From contig JADLBU010000119.1 of assembly GCA_020847535.1 (NCBI GenBank), positions 1-64,000 on the forward strand: a stretch of DNA of 64,000 nucleotides, written 5' to 3'. Under the pieces are notes generated by a model. It ran no database searches. It was not told the origin of the DNA and saw only the letters and a program-made list of their open reading frames with translations. Source of the DNA: Phycisphaerales bacterium. Its GTDB lineage: Bacteria; Planctomycetota; Phycisphaerae; Phycisphaerales; UBA1924. Of this stretch, positions 63,371-64,000 are shown one piece after another; position 1 is the stretch's first letter; each line of letters starts with the position of its first letter. Both the position numbers and the translations under genes were made by a program.

Positions 63371-64000
63371 TCACGGCGAGCGGAGCACGACATCGGACCA
63401 CACGACCCTGTGCGTGCCCGAGCCGGCGCTCAGTGTCTCAAAGCCCACCGCCTGCAGATGCGGCTGAAGAAAAATCTGGTCCAGGTGCCAGAGCGACCGG
63501 ATGCGCGGGTACGTCGCCGTGTACCCATACCCGGCCTCGTGCCACGCGCTCCTGAGCGCTGGCGGATGGATCCCCGTGATCCCATCCAGCGAACGGGAGC
63601 CGCGCGGGATGTTGAAATCGCCCACGATGATGTCGGCCTTCGGAAAGCCCCGCAGGTGACCGGTGGGGGGCGGCTGCTCCACCCATCGCCCCAGCTCATC
63701 AGGCAGAAGCACAGGCCCATCGAACGCCGTGATCGCCTGCGCTGCCTGCTCGGTTACCACCGCCTTGGGAATGCTCAGGTCCGATGGCAGATCGATGATC
63801 CAGACCACGATGGGCTTGTCCGCAGCCAAGGCGGCCCCGCCAGCTGCGGCGAACAGAGTTGGATCAAGCTCGACAAACATCGCCCTTCCCGGGTCGTAAT
63901 ACCGCTTGGGACCCTGCTCGCGCGGATCCAGCCCGCCACCGCGCGAGATGCGAAGCTGCGTGTAACCCGCCCGCAAGATCCTCGCCCGGCTCAGGACCGT
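63371..64000 (-). CDS. Endonuclease/exonuclease/phosphatase-family protein, N-terminus beyond the right edge
   Basis: At least 209 C-terminal residues of a Mg-dependent EEP-fold hydrolase. Conserved elements are the metal-ligand Asp/Asn in DIIVGDFNIPRGS, the Asp in LWHLDQIFLQPHL, and the terminal HRVVWSDVVLRSP corresponding to the family's S-D-H region, here with Val after the Asp. The last residue may therefore differ from the catalytic His. The frame is open through the last bases of the window, so the start lies outside. It is convergent with the GNAT gene. The substrate is unknown. Confidence 0.8.
   Translation of the reverse strand, partial: TVLSRARILRAGYTQLRISRGGGLDPREQGPKRYYDPGRAMFVELDPTLFAAAGGAALAADKPIVVWIIDLPSDLSIPKAVVTEQAAQAITAFDGPVLLPDELGRWVEQPPPTGHLRGFPKADIIVGDFNIPRGSRSLDGITGIHPPALRSAWHEAGYGYTATYPRIRSLWHLDQIFLQPHLQAVGFETLSAGSGTHRVVWSDVVLRSP

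Overview
The window looks like a 64-kb piece of a high-GC Planctomycetota chromosome, most probably class Phycisphaerae. The evidence is a eukaryote-like Ser/Thr kinase fused to TPR repeats, several prepilin-type proteins with the planctomycete N-terminus ([18 protein letters not shown]), a secreted protein ending in two DxDxxG Ca-binding repeats, membrane proteins carrying a small CxxCGYD...CPECG zinc ribbon, the futalosine menaquinone enzyme MqnE, and KDO synthesis (kdsA), which implies an LPS-type outer membrane. Genes lie on both strands in short operons. I found one tRNA and no rRNA or CRISPR array.

Layout. 0-0.8 kb: the broken end of an IS transposase. 1.1-11.6 kb: PBP4-type peptidase dacB, kinase-TPR, mqnE, two zinc-ribbon membrane proteins, a REP-associated tyrosine transposase (RAYT) with nearby REP-like palindromes, an MFS exporter and nadK. 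11.7-14.2 kb: tRNA-Val(GAC), a fused and interrupted fasciclin/anti-sigma (RskA) remnant, a MITE-like element and an OmpA-type lipoprotein. 14.2-22.9 kb: a secretion/pilus block on the minus strand with a prepilin peptidase, xseB, four near-identical pseudopilin paralogues and, between two of them, an AT-richer secreted protein. 23.2-27.7 kb: a possible structured leader RNA, a large glycoside hydrolase and a LacI regulator. 28-29.4 kb: a 442-residue low-complexity protein with almost no charged residues, ending in a strong terminator. 30-33.4 kb: a Thr-rich leader ORF and intrinsic terminator ahead of a zinc-ribbon protein, a lipoprotein and thrS. 33.5-46 kb: cupin, DoxX-like membrane protein, ppdK, pabB, dxs, an interrupted DUF72 gene, ggt and pdxA. 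46-51.7 kb: secreted GH13 enzyme, membrane proteins, a cysteine-cluster protein and smpB. 51.8-54.6 kb: SDR, aldehyde dehydrogenase and RidA genes resembling the 2-aminomuconate branch of tryptophan/kynurenine catabolism. 54.7-64 kb: alpha/beta hydrolase, kdsA, ppk1, a QueD-family protein, a phosphohexomutase, a Cys-rich secreted protein, a GNAT and a partial endonuclease/phosphatase-family gene.

The most interesting signals are: (1) a probable threonine attenuator controlling an operon that contains thrS; (2) the nearly charge-free prion-like protein; (3) the RAYT with dispersed REP-like palindromes that also form the C-terminal tails of unrelated proteins; (4) the tandem pseudopilin array with its own peptidase and a possible cargo; (5) a three-hairpin-plus-pseudoknot candidate RNA. 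Three genes are interrupted by single in-frame stop codons.
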